The notes beneath the pieces are model-generated. The model was not told where the DNA came from. It did no database searches and saw nothing but the letters and a program-made list of their open reading frames with translations. Below are positions 35,593 to 45,732 of a stretch of DNA of 64,000 nucleotides, piece after piece. Within the stretch, counting starts at the first letter, position 1. Every line of letters begins with the position of its first letter. Made by a program: the position numbers and the translations under genes. Origin of the DNA: JALYZC01 sp963725645 (lineage in GTDB: Bacteria > Actinomycetota > Thermoleophilia > Solirubrobacterales > Solirubrobacteraceae); the NCBI GenBank assembly GCA_963725645.1, contig CAVRZD010000002.1, positions 744,001-808,000 on the forward strand. Direction: 5' to 3'.

Positions 35593-36126
35593 TCAGCCGC
35601 CGGGCGTGTAGACGAGCTCCGCCGTTCCGTCCGGGAAGGTCCGGTGGCTCTCGAGCCCCAGCGGCAGCGGCGAGGTCCCGGGAGGCGTCAGCGGAGTCCC
35701 CTCGCCGAGCATGATCGGCAGCACCAGCAGCTCGAGCCGGTCGAGGGCCCCGAGCGCCCGGAAGGCCTGGATCGTCCGCGGCCCGCCCACCAGGTGAACG
35801 TCGCCACTCATACCGGCCGCGCGCATCTGTTCGAGAAGGCCCGCCGGGCCCCCCTCCGAGGCGATGATGTCCGCGGGAGCCTCCGCGGGAAGCGGGCCGG
35901 AGGTCAGGACGTAGACCTGCTTGCCCGGCCACGGCCAGCTGGGCGACGCGAGGGCCGGCTCGAACGTGGTGCGGCCCATCACGACGGCGTCGCACTGCTC
36001 GATGAACTCGGGGTGGCCGTGCGATTCCCCCGGGACGAAGCCCGGCATGGTGAGCAGTGCCGGGCGCCCGTCGGGCGTCGCGACGTAGCCGTCGACGCTC
36101 ACTCCCATTCGTGCGCGGATCAGCAT
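35593..36126 (-). CDS. RibD C-terminal / dihydrofolate-reductase-fold protein
   Basis: A protein of 177 residues starting at ATG 36126, with GAGAGGAG upstream. It begins MLIRARMGVSVDGYVATPDG, has DAVVMGRTTFE and LTSGPLPAEAP, and the NADPH-binding segment GDVHLVGGPRTIQAFRALGALDRLELLVLPIMLGEGTPL. The fold is shared by riboflavin-pathway reductases and DHFR; stand-alone forms like this one are reductases of unknown substrate. It is divergent from lon, with the TTAC-N5-GTAA palindrome between them. Confidence 0.85.
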   Translation of the reverse strand: MLIRARMGVSVDGYVATPDGRPALLTMPGFVPGESHGHPEFIEQCDAVVMGRTTFEPALASPSWPWPGKQVYVLTSGPLPAEAPADIIASEGGPAGLLEQMRAAGMSGDVHLVGGPRTIQAFRALGALDRLELLVLPIMLGEGTPLTPPGTSPLPLGLESHRTFPDGTAELVYTPGG

Positions 36127-36241
36127 GGTGTTCGCTCCTCTCTTGGGGTGCCCGTGCGGCACCGATCATGAGGGACGTCGAAGCCTGCCCCGAGTCTTCG
36201 ACATCGCTTGGTCTAGCAGTCCCGCCTACAGCCGCTATCCT

Positions 36242-36260
36242 TACTTACAACCTGTAAGTA
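36242..36260. promoter_or_regulatory. Perfect inverted repeat upstream of lon (probable operator)
   Basis: TACTTACA-ACC-TGTAAGTA, 8-bp arms, 17 bases before the lon ATG. Its core TTAC-N5-GTAA is the consensus reported for MarR/DUF24 (HxlR) regulators such as CatR/YodB of Bacillus. An HxlR-type gene follows lon and overlaps it. It does not look like the HspR HAIR box (CTTGAGT-N7-ACTCAAG). Confidence 0.6.
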
Positions 36261-36277
36261 GATATGGAGCTTGAACG

Positions 36278-38567
<2,290 letters not shown>

Positions 38568-38587
<20 letters not shown>

Positions 38588-38912
38588 GTGCCCGCCCGTC
38601 CCCGAGGAGGTTCGCCGCACGGCGGACCTCCTCGGACGCCGGTGGTCGCTGGCGGTCGTGTACGCGAGCCACAGCGGCGCCCGGCGCTTCAACCAGTTCG
38701 TGCAGGCGCTCGGTTCGGTGCCGCCCCGCACGCTCGCCCAGCGCCTGACCGACCTGGAGGCCGCCGGCGTCCTCGAGCGCGTGGTCGTGCCGGCGCGTCC
38801 ACCCCAGGTCGAGTACCGGTTGACCGCAGACGGCGAGCGCCTGGCGCGGGTCGTCGACGGCCTGCTCGAATGGTCCGAACGGCGCACGCGGGCGCCGGCC
38901 GCGACCTCCTGA
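38568..38912 (+). CDS. HxlR (DUF24)-family regulator
   Basis: A protein of 114 residues. Winged helix: VPEEVRRTADLLGRRWSLAVVYASHSGARRFNQFVQAL, PPRTLAQRLTDLEAAGVLERVVVP and the wing QVEYRLTADGERLARVV. Two Cys at the start (CAEC) could sense thiol-reactive compounds, as the single N-terminal Cys does in YodB/CatR. It overlaps the end of lon by 20 bases, so it is in the same transcript, and the palindrome before lon has the right form for its operator: self-control of a lon-regulator operon is likely but not shown. Confidence 0.82.
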
Positions 38913-38995
38913 AGAAATCCGGGGTGGCACTCGCCGGGCGAAATCGCATAGCGTGCGCAGGGCAACCGTCCGATCGTCACGAGGAGAGCTACTCG

Positions 38996-39388
38996 ATGCC
39001 CCCAGCGAAGAAGGCCACGACTCGTCGCAAGACCACCACTCGCCGGACCAGCGCCGCGAAAGAGCCGGCCACGCTGAAGCAGTGGAAGAAGGCCGTCGAT
39101 GCTGCCGAGCGGCACTTCAAGGCTCTTCGGAAGGACGCCAGCACGCGCAACTCGAACGCCGCCTACCGCGACCTGCAGAAGGCGATGCGCGAGCTCCAGA
39201 AGGGGACCCCGAAGCTGGCCAAGGCGATCCAGAAGGACATCGAGGACGCCATGAAGGCCGCGAGCTCGGGCCGCCCGTCGGCGCGACGTTCCCCGGCGAA
39301 GCGCTCCACGGCGAAGCGCTCGACGGCGAAGCGCTCGACAGCGCGCAAGTCGACGGCGAGCAAGCGCCGCACGGCGGCCAAGCGCTAG
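38996..39388 (+). CDS. Histone H1-like basic protein with AKRST repeats
   Basis: A protein of 130 residues from ATG 38996 (GAGGAGAG upstream). Residues 1-20 are Lys/Arg/Thr-rich (PAKKATTRRKTTTRRTS). Residues 22-85 form helices with regular charge (LKQWKKAVDAAERHFKALRK; LQKAMRELQKGTPKLAKAIQKDIEDAM). Residues 92-130 are a basic tail built of AKRST units. The plan resembles histone H1 tails and HU-tail proteins, so it probably compacts DNA. A helical, non-globular core in place of an HU domain is unusual. Confidence 0.7.
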   Translation: MPPAKKATTRRKTTTRRTSAAKEPATLKQWKKAVDAAERHFKALRKDASTRNSNAAYRDLQKAMRELQKGTPKLAKAIQKDIEDAMKAASSGRPSARRSPAKRSTAKRSTAKRSTARKSTASKRRTAAKR

Positions 39389-39394
39389 TCGCCG

Positions 39395-39979
39395 TCAGTC
39401 GCGCCGCGGCTCGTCGCGGCGGATCAGCTCGACGAGCCCGCGCGCCGCGGCGCGCAGCCACTCGATCAACTCCGGAGCGAGGCCCTCGGCCGGCAGGTCG
39501 ACGGCGAGCTCCACCGTGCCCTGCTCGCGATCGAGGACTCGGGTCGAACCGAGCTCGCCGAGCAGGCCGAGCATGTCGGTGTTCTCCGCCAGCACGAGGG
39601 CGGTGAAGCGCCGGACGCCCTCCTCGCGCGCGCGGTCGGCGAGCGCGCCCAGGAGCGCCGTGCCGAGCCCGCGTCCCTGCCAGTCGTCGACCACCGTCAC
39701 CGCCACCTCGGCCGAGTCTCGGTCCCCGGGAAGGCGGACGAAGCGGGCCACGCCGACCCCGGCGCCGGTCACGGCGTCGAGCGCGATCAACGCCTCGTGG
39801 TCGTGGTGGTCGATCTCCGTCAGGTAGTTGAGTGCGCTGTCGTCCAGCTCCGGCAGCGGCGTGAGGAAGCGGCGGTAGCGCGACTCAGGGCTGAGCCGGT
39901 CGAAGCCCCGCCGGATCAGATCCTTGTCCTCGGCCTCGATCGGACGCACCTCGACTTGCGAACCGTCCCGCAGCGTCAT
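39395..39979 (-). CDS. GNAT-family N-acetyltransferase
   Basis: A protein of 194 residues. It starts LRDGSQVEVRPIEAEDKDLIRRGFDRLSPESRYRRF, typical of the GNAT modules that also occur fused in protein acetyltransferases such as Pat. The acetyl-CoA loop is VVDDWQGRGLGTALLGALADRAREEG near residue 110. Acceptor is unknown, protein lysine or small molecule. It is divergent from the cupin gene and converges on the histone-like gene, 6 bases between stops; acetylation of that basic neighbour is possible, but only by proximity. Confidence 0.85.
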   Translation of the reverse strand: MTLRDGSQVEVRPIEAEDKDLIRRGFDRLSPESRYRRFLTPLPELDDSALNYLTEIDHHDHEALIALDAVTGAGVGVARFVRLPGDRDSAEVAVTVVDDWQGRGLGTALLGALADRAREEGVRRFTALVLAENTDMLGLLGELGSTRVLDREQGTVELAVDLPAEGLAPELIEWLRAAARGLVELIRRDEPRRD

Positions 39980-40042
39980 CCGCGGGCACGCTACTCCACT
40001 AGAGTCGGTGCAGAGTTCGCAGTCGACGGAAGGGAAGCGGGC

Positions 40043-40435
40043 ATGGCGGATCACACGGTCGCGCGCATCGACGACATCGAGGCGATGCACGGTGGCGGCA
40101 TGCGGCGGGCGCGCTCGGCGCTCGGGGTGACCTCCTTCGGAATGCAGATCCTCGAGCTGCCACCCAACCTCGAGGGCTACCCGGAGCACGACCACGCCGA
40201 GGGAGGTCAGGAGGAGGTCTACGTCGTCCTGCGCGGCGCCGGCGAGATCGAGGTCGACGGCGAACGCGTTCCGCTGGACACGGAGACGATCATCCGCGTC
40301 GGCCCCGAGGCCAAGCGCAAGATCTGGCCCGGCCCGGACGGCATGCGGGTGCTCGCCCTCGGTGGCGTCCCCGACCAGGCCTACGAGGTCCGCGCCTTCA
40401 CCGAGGTCGGCCAGCCCGACCCCTTCGCCAACTGA
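40043..40435 (+). CDS. Cupin-domain protein
   Basis: A protein of 130 residues, ATG 40043 with GGAAGGGAA upstream. Cupin motif 1 GYPEHDHAEGGQEEVYVVLRGAGEIEVDGE (two His, Glu) near 48-76 forms the metal site; motif 2 is weak (GPEAKRKIWPG, without the usual His). Such proteins are small dioxygenases, isomerases or binding proteins; no substrate can be given. The DUF72 gene follows with an overlap. Confidence 0.8.
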   Translation: MADHTVARIDDIEAMHGGGMRRARSALGVTSFGMQILELPPNLEGYPEHDHAEGGQEEVYVVLRGAGEIEVDGERVPLDTETIIRVGPEAKRKIWPGPDGMRVLALGGVPDQAYEVRAFTEVGQPDPFAN

Positions 40436-41166
40436 GCGCGCCGGTCCACATCGGCTGCTCGGGGTGGAACTACCCCGAGTGGCGCGAGCGCGTGTATCCC
40501 CGTGGCCTGCCGCAGCGCCGCTGGCTGGGCCACTACGCGACGCTCTTCGACACGGTCGAGGTCAACAGCACGTTCTACCGCCTCGCCTCGCGCGACGCGG
40601 TGGCGTCCTGGGTGGAGCAGACCCCGGACGACTTCACCTTCGCCCTGAAGGCCTCGCGCTACCTGACGCACGTGAAGCGCCTGACCCAGCTGGAGCGCGG
40701 CGCGGCGCGGTTCTACGACAGCATCGCGCCGCTGGTCGGAACGCCGAAGCTCGGGCCGATCCTGTGGCAGCTGCCGGCCAACTTCCATCGCGACGACGAG
40801 CGCCTCGCGGACGCACTCGCGCGGCTGCCGGCGGGTCGCCACGCCTTCGAGTTCCGCCACAGCAGCTGGTTCGCGCCGGACGTGTACGCGCTCCTGCGCG
40901 GGCACGGCGCCGCGCTCGTGATCGCCGACCACCCCGAGCGGCCCTTCCAGACCCACGAGCTGACGGCCGACTGGACGCTGATCCGCTTCCACCAGGGCCG
41001 GCGCGGGCGGCGCGGCAGCTACGCCGAGAGCGAGCTGCGCACGTGGCAGCGGCGCATCAGCCAGTGGCGGCGCCGGGTCGAGGTCTACGCCTACTTCAAC
41101 AACGACTGGGAGGCGTTCGCCGTGCGCAACGCCCGGCGGCTGAAGGAAATGCTGACGGGCTCATAG
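40432..41166 (+). CDS. DUF72 family protein
   Basis: About 244 residues. The conserved start of the family, VHIGCSGWNYPEWRERVYP, lies upstream of the first GTG (40492), so translation probably begins at the CTG at 40432, which overlaps the cupin stop (CTGA). Other family motifs: FDTVEVNSTFYRLA, TPDDFTFALKASRYLTHVKRL, LGPILWQLPANF, FEFRHSSWF and YAYFNNDWEAFAVRNA. The fold is a TIM barrel; the biochemical role is not established. A non-standard start or a missing upstream codon should be kept in mind. Confidence 0.8.
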   Translation: MSAPVHIGCSGWNYPEWRERVYPRGLPQRRWLGHYATLFDTVEVNSTFYRLASRDAVASWVEQTPDDFTFALKASRYLTHVKRLTQLERGAARFYDSIAPLVGTPKLGPILWQLPANFHRDDERLADALARLPAGRHAFEFRHSSWFAPDVYALLRGHGAALVIADHPERPFQTHELTADWTLIRFHQGRRGRRGSYAESELRTWQRRISQWRRRVEVYAYFNNDWEAFAVRNARRLKEMLTGS

Positions 41167-41169
41167 ACT
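41164..41169 (+). promoter_or_regulatory. -10 box of a leaderless promoter for the SDR gene
   Basis: TAGACT, 10 bases before the GTG at 41180; it overlaps the stop of the DUF72 gene. Confidence 0.4.
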
Positions 41170-41179
41170 CCCGCGGCCC

Positions 41180-42025
41180 GTGGCGCTCGCGTCCCAGATC
41201 TTCCGCCCCGACCTGCTCGCCGGTCACGCCGCGCTGATCACCGGCGGCGGCACCGGGCTTGGCCGGGCCGCGGCGCGCGAGCTGGTCGCCTGTGGCGCCG
41301 AGGTCGTGCTGGCCGGCCGCCGCGCCGCGGTGCTCGAGGAGGCCGCGGCCGACATCGGCAAGGGCGCCACGACCGTCGCCGGCGACATCCGCGAGCCGGC
41401 CGACGCCACGCGGTTGATCGACGAGGTACTCGAACGCCACGGCCGCCTGGACCTGCTCGTCAACAACGCCGGCGGCCAGTACTTCGCGCCGGCGGAGACG
41501 ATCGAGGCCAAGGGCTGGAACGCGGTGTGGCGCCTCAACGTCGACGGCACGCTGCGCATGGCCGAGGCCGCGGCCGACCGCGCGATGCGGCCCGCCGGCG
41601 CCGGGACGATCGTCAACGTCACGCTGTCCCCGCACCACGGCCTGCCCGGGATGACGCACTCCAGCGCCGCGCGTGCGGCGGTCGAGGGCCTGACCCGCGA
41701 GCTCGCGGCGGAGTGGGCCGGCGACGGCATCGCGGTGATCGCCGCCGCGGCCGGTCACTTCGAGACCGAGGTGCTGAGCAAGTACCCCGAGCCCGTGCGC
41801 CGTAATGTCGCCGCGACGGTCCCGCTCCAGCGGCTCGGGCGCCCGGAGGAGCACGCCTGGCTGATCGCGCTGCTCGCGTCGCCGATCGGCCGCGTGCTGA
41901 GCGGCTCGACGGTCACGCTCGACGGCGCCCGCGACAACTGGTTCGGGCCCTGGCCGCCGCCCGGTCTGCGGGACGAGCGCGGCGAGGTGCCGACCGAGGC
42001 GCGGCGGCCGGCCCCGCCCGCGTAG
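41180..42025 (+). CDS. SDR oxidoreductase resembling trans-2-enoyl-CoA / 2,4-dienoyl-CoA reductases
   Basis: A protein of 281 residues. Cofactor loop ALITGGGTGLGRAAARELVACG at 18-39, AGRR at the end of strand 2 (suits NADPH), NNAGG near 96. In place of the classical YxxxK the sequence reads MTHSSAARAAVEGLTRELA. Loss of the Tyr and Arg for Lys, after H-S, is what peroxisomal PECR/DECR-type reductases show (HSGAARAGV). It is therefore probably an enoyl-CoA reductase, consistent with the acyl-CoA genes in the window. The C-terminal 25 residues are Pro-rich. Confidence 0.8.
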   Translation: MALASQIFRPDLLAGHAALITGGGTGLGRAAARELVACGAEVVLAGRRAAVLEEAAADIGKGATTVAGDIREPADATRLIDEVLERHGRLDLLVNNAGGQYFAPAETIEAKGWNAVWRLNVDGTLRMAEAAADRAMRPAGAGTIVNVTLSPHHGLPGMTHSSAARAAVEGLTRELAAEWAGDGIAVIAAAAGHFETEVLSKYPEPVRRNVAATVPLQRLGRPEEHAWLIALLASPIGRVLSGSTVTLDGARDNWFGPWPPPGLRDERGEVPTEARRPAPPA

Positions 42026-42059
42026 GCACTCGGCACCGGGGTATCATGCCTCCACGCTT

Positions 42060-42130
42060 GCGGGCGAAGTGTTGTGGCTGCACAGGAGCCTTCCAAGCTC
42101 CTAGGGCGGGTTCGATTCCCGTCGCCCGCT
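42060..42130 (+). tRNA. tRNA-Gly (UCC)
   Basis: Acceptor GCGGGCG / CGCCCGC, anticodon stem with loop CTTCCAA between GAGC and GCTC, T-arm with TTCGATT, discriminator T. TATCAT at 42042-42047 may be the -10 box for this and the following tRNA. No CCA encoded. Confidence 0.93.
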
Positions 42131-42139
42131 TGCAGCTCA

Positions 42140-42213
42140 CGGGGCGTGGCGTAGCCTGGTAGCGCATCCGGCTGGGGGCCGGAAGGTCGTCGGTTCAAAT
42201 CCGACCGCCCCGA
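42140..42213 (+). tRNA. tRNA-Pro (GGG)
   Basis: Acceptor CGGGGCG / CGCCCCG, D-arm with TAGCCTGGTAGCGCA, anticodon stem CCGG / CCGG with loop CTGGGGG, T-loop TTCAAAT, discriminator A. Nine bases after tRNA-Gly. No CCA encoded. Confidence 0.93.
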
Positions 42214-42390
42214 TTCATTCACAGGACCTGCGACGAATGCAAACTCCCGCAGATCCCGAGATTCGGACCCATCTGGTCGCCTGCCCATGTAGCGCGGGGG
42301 TGGGCGCCATGTTCGATACCGGCCGGCCTCCACGGATCAGACCCTTAGCCTGGTCCAGGGCCCGAGCCGACTCGCCGCGATGGCGGCCAG

Positions 42391-43245
42391 TTGTGCGATC
42401 GCTGGCCGTACCGTGTTGGCGTCAAGTATTGGGTTTGTCAGACTGCGCCGATCGGGAGGACGCTACTCAACACGCTCCCCGAGTGGGCGTTGATACTCAT
42501 CTTCGTCGCTGTGGCGGTGCTTCTGGCGGTGGGCGGCATCGTCCTCCTGCAGCGCTTTCTTCCTGCATGGCGAGACGAGAGCTCGAGCCAGGTCGTCCTG
42601 GCTGTCACGGCGATCGTGATGACGCTCTTCGCGCTCCTCCTCGCCCTGGTGGTCGTCGACCTCCATTCGAGCTACAAGGACGCATCCAACAACGTGAGCG
42701 ACGAGGCGAACTCCCTGAACAAGATCGAACAGGACGCTGACGCTTTCCCGGACGCGCAGAAGGGGTCGGTCGAAAAAGCGGTCGCGGATTACATAGTGGA
42801 AGTCCGCGACCATGAGTTCCCGGCGCTGCGAGCTGGCCGGGAGGACCAAAGGGCCGAGCAGAGGCTCCTCCAGATCTCCACTGCCCTGCGGGGGTACACG
42901 CCACAGACCCAGACCCAGATCACCTTCTACGACTCGGCCGTCTCGCGGGTAAACGACCTCGTCTCGCAGCGACAATCGCGCGTGGCGGCTGCGGAGTCCT
43001 CCGTTCCAGGCACCCTGGTGGCGCTCGTGCTCGTCTTGGGCGTGATGAGTATCGGCACGAGCGTCTTCCTCAAGACCCACCATCCAGGCCTGGACCTGAT
43101 CCTCGTCGTATCGCTGGCCGCGGTCGTCGGTTTGGCCCTGGCCACCGTCCTCATTCTCGAGTATCCGTTCTCCGGTTCGATCGCTGTCTCGAGCGACCCC
43201 CTAACCCACGGTCCGCTCGGGCAGCTGGTGCAGCAGTACCGGTGA
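42391..43245 (+). CDS. DUF4239 (bestrophin-like domain) membrane protein
   Basis: Up to 284 residues; the start is uncertain (TTG 42391; the first helix begins only at LPEWALILIFVAVAVLL). It has two N-terminal helices, a soluble region starting DLHSSYKDASNNVSDEANSLNKIEQDADAFPD with the acidic/helical pattern of DUF4239, and two more helices (LVALVLVLGVMSIGTSVFL; LILVVSLAAVVGLALATVLIL). Function is not known; an ion channel-like role has been suggested for the fold. GC content and codon use are visibly lower than in the neighbours, and it follows two tRNA genes, so it may have been acquired. The 176 bases before it and the 295 bases after it (43246-43540) hold nothing I can support. Confidence 0.7.
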   Translation: MCDRWPYRVGVKYWVCQTAPIGRTLLNTLPEWALILIFVAVAVLLAVGGIVLLQRFLPAWRDESSSQVVLAVTAIVMTLFALLLALVVVDLHSSYKDASNNVSDEANSLNKIEQDADAFPDAQKGSVEKAVADYIVEVRDHEFPALRAGREDQRAEQRLLQISTALRGYTPQTQTQITFYDSAVSRVNDLVSQRQSRVAAAESSVPGTLVALVLVLGVMSIGTSVFLKTHHPGLDLILVVSLAAVVGLALATVLILEYPFSGSIAVSSDPLTHGPLGQLVQQYR

Positions 43246-43540
43246 AGCGTCCGTACAGACCGCGCGGCGAATACAAACCTGACCGGCTACCAGGAGCCAT
43301 CGCACTCCAAGCGCGCTATGAGAGGAGGCGCTCCGCATCAGGCCGATACCGAACAACGGAGGCGGGGATGTTCTCGTTCGTGATCGGGTTGTGGCGAAGC
43401 TCCGAGGGGCCAGGGACTGCACCTCAGCGTGGCGGGCAATCCCACGAGGCCGAGCCTCCGGACAGCAGTGGTGGAGACCGGTCTGAGTAGCCTTGTCGGC
43501 GTGGCCGCGCCCGCCGGCAACTTCGAGGTCGTTGGTGAGG

Positions 43541-44860
43541 ATGTCGAGGCCGCGCTTGCGGAGGCCAGAACCTCTGCGGGTCGCGGATGAAGCGTTGACC
43601 CCCGTCCGCCCCACCGTCCAGGTCGTCGGCCGGCGCCTGGAGCCCGCGCACTACGAGCTCCGGGACTTCCTCACGCGGATCGCGCAGCCGTACGAGTGGC
43701 ACGAGGTCGGGTCTCCCGAGGCGGAGGACCTGTTCGCCCGCCACGCGCTGGTCGATCCGCCGCCGCCGGTCGTCTTCGACGGCGAGGAGGTGCTCACGGC
43801 GGTGACGGTCGAATCGTTGGTGGCGGCGTGGGAACCGGACCGGGATCCCGCGCAGTCGCACTACGACCTCGTGATCATCGGCGCCGGCCCGGCCGGGCTC
43901 GCCGCCGCCGTGTACGCCGCGTCGGACGGCCTGTCGACGCTCGTCGTCGACAGCGACGTGCCCGGCGGCCAGGCGTCGCACACCTCGCTGATCGAGAACT
44001 TCTTCGGCTTCCCCGACGGCATCGGCGGCGCCGAGCTGGCGCGCCTCGCCGGCCGCCAGGCCGAGCGCTTCGGGGCCGAGCTCATCCTGATGCGCGGCGT
44101 GGCGGGCGGGGGGTTCTCGAGCGAGGGCAAGCCGCAGCTGACCCTCGACGGCGGCGCCGAGGTCAGCGCCGAGATCGCGATCGCCGCGCCGGGGATGGAG
44201 TGGCGGCGCCTCGACGTGCCGGGCGTCGAGGAGCTGCGCGGCCGCGGGGTGTACTACGGCGCCGGGCGCAGCGAGGCCGGGCAGTGCGAGGGCGACGACG
44301 TGATCGTGGTGGGGGCCGGGAACTCGGCCGGGCAGGCCGTGCTGAACCTCGCGAACGCCGGGGCCCGGGTGACGATGGTCGTGCGCGGCGATCGCCTCGG
44401 CAAGACGATGTCCGGCTACCTGGTGACGCGGATCGAGGCCGATCCCCGCATCGACGTGCGGTTGCGCACGCAGGTCGTCAGGGCGGCGGCCGACGGCGAC
44501 CGCCTCGGCGCCGTCACCATCGCCGACGCCGAGGGAGCCCGCGAGGAGCGGCCGGCGCGGGCGCTCTTCCTCTGCATCGGCGGAAGCCCGCGGACGGCCT
44601 GGGCCGCGGACGTCGGCGTCCGCACCGACCCCGCCGGCTACATCCTCACGGGCCTCGATCTGCTCGAGGACGGGCAGCGCCCGGCGCGATGGCCGCTCAG
44701 CCGGGACCCGTTCCCGCTCGAGACCAGCGTCCCCGGCTTCTTCGCCGCCGGCGACGTCCGCCACGGGTCGACGAAGCGGGTCGCCGGTGCCGTCGGCGAG
44801 GGCGCGATGGCGGTCGCCCTCGCGCACCACCGGCTCGCCGAGCTCGCCGCGGCGACCTGA
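43541..44860 (+). CDS. Thioredoxin-reductase-like flavoprotein without CxxC, N-terminal receiver domain absent
   Basis: A protein of 439 residues from ATG 43541. Residues 25-95 (VQVVGRRLEPAHYELRDFLTRI) form a small thioredoxin/glutaredoxin-like domain without Cys; then the FAD domain DLVIIGAGPAGLAAAVYAASDGL and the NADPH domain VIVVGAGNSAGQAVLNLA, and AAGDVRHGSTKRVAGAVGEGAMA near the end. The redox CxxC of thioredoxin reductase is replaced by YYGAGRSEAGQC. Full-size relatives that I know carry a response-regulator receiver domain in front; here it is missing. It is a likely NADPH-flavin oxidoreductase with an unknown acceptor. Confidence 0.8.
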   Translation: MSRPRLRRPEPLRVADEALTPVRPTVQVVGRRLEPAHYELRDFLTRIAQPYEWHEVGSPEAEDLFARHALVDPPPPVVFDGEEVLTAVTVESLVAAWEPDRDPAQSHYDLVIIGAGPAGLAAAVYAASDGLSTLVVDSDVPGGQASHTSLIENFFGFPDGIGGAELARLAGRQAERFGAELILMRGVAGGGFSSEGKPQLTLDGGAEVSAEIAIAAPGMEWRRLDVPGVEELRGRGVYYGAGRSEAGQCEGDDVIVVGAGNSAGQAVLNLANAGARVTMVVRGDRLGKTMSGYLVTRIEADPRIDVRLRTQVVRAAADGDRLGAVTIADAEGAREERPARALFLCIGGSPRTAWAADVGVRTDPAGYILTGLDLLEDGQRPARWPLSRDPFPLETSVPGFFAAGDVRHGSTKRVAGAVGEGAMAVALAHHRLAELAAAT

Positions 44861-44877
44861 CGCCGCCCGCGCCGGCG

Positions 44878-45732
44878 TCACGCGCGGGGTGCGCTCGTCA
44901 GTCCGCCGTCGACGATCAGGCTCTGGCCGGTGACGTACGACGACTCGCCCGACAGCAGGAAGACCGCGGCGTAGGCGATCTCCCACGCGCTGCCCTGGCG
45001 ACCCGCCGGGATCCTCACCTGGTCGCGCAGCGGGTTGGCCGCCGACGCGAGGCGCCCCAGCGAGGTGTCGATGAGGCCGGGCATCAGCAGGTTGGCGCGG
45101 ACATGCGGAGCGCCCTCCACCGCCGCCTGGCGGCACAGCGACTCCAGCGCGGCCTTCGAGGCGCCGTAGGCGGGGATCGGCAGGAACTCCCGCGAGGCGA
45201 TCGACCCGACGAGCACGATCGCGCCGCCGTCGGGCATCGCCTCGAGCGCGTGCTTGCAGCCGAGGAACTGCGAGCGCAGGTTGACCGCCAGCACGCGATC
45301 CCACTCCTCGACGCTCGTGCCCTTCAGCAGCCAGCCGCCGGCGATGCCGACGTTGAGCACGAGGCCGTCGAGGCCGCCCATCGCGTCGGTCGCCGCGGCG
45401 AACATCGCCATCACGCCGGGCTCCTCGGCCGCGTCGGCGACGACGACCGCCGCCTCACCGCCTTCCGCGCGCGCCAGCTCGGCAGTCGCCTCCGCGCTGT
45501 CCGCGTCGATGTCGGCCACGGCGACCGCCGCGCCCTCCCGGGCGCACAGCACCGACGTCGCGCGGCCGTTGCCCATCGGGGGGTCCTCCAGCCCGTGGTC
45601 CTGCTGGCCGCCGCCGACGATCAGGATCCGGCGACCGGCCAGCCGCCCGCGCCCCGGCGCCTCGCCGCGGGCCTCGTCGGGCAGCGGCGGCGGCTCGGGG
45701 CCGGGGCTCTCGGTGGCGTCGTCGGGAGTCAT
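44878..45732 (-). CDS. SDR-family oxidoreductase with extended cofactor loop
   Basis: A protein of 284 residues. The first strand ILIVGGGQQDHG continues through a 10-residue insertion to MGNGRATSVLCAREGA, so the usual TGxxxGxG is spread out; the AVADID end favours NAD(H). Catalytic Ser in VLVGSIAS and YGASKAALESL (YxxxK) are intact, and the end VTGQSLIVDGG is typical. It probably oxidises or reduces an alcohol or ketone. The start overlaps the stop of the upstream unknown gene (ATGA), so the two form an operon. Confidence 0.85.
   Translation of the reverse strand: MTPDDATESPGPEPPPLPDEARGEAPGRGRLAGRRILIVGGGQQDHGLEDPPMGNGRATSVLCAREGAAVAVADIDADSAEATAELARAEGGEAAVVVADAAEEPGVMAMFAAATDAMGGLDGLVLNVGIAGGWLLKGTSVEEWDRVLAVNLRSQFLGCKHALEAMPDGGAIVLVGSIASREFLPIPAYGASKAALESLCRQAAVEGAPHVRANLLMPGLIDTSLGRLASAANPLRDQVRIPAGRQGSAWEIAYAAVFLLSGESSYVTGQSLIVDGGLTSAPRA

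Noticed and set aside
43242..43490. 82-residue plus-strand frame after the DUF4239 gene
   Set aside because: No ribosome binding site, overlaps the previous stop, basic low-complexity sequence, no recognisable motif.
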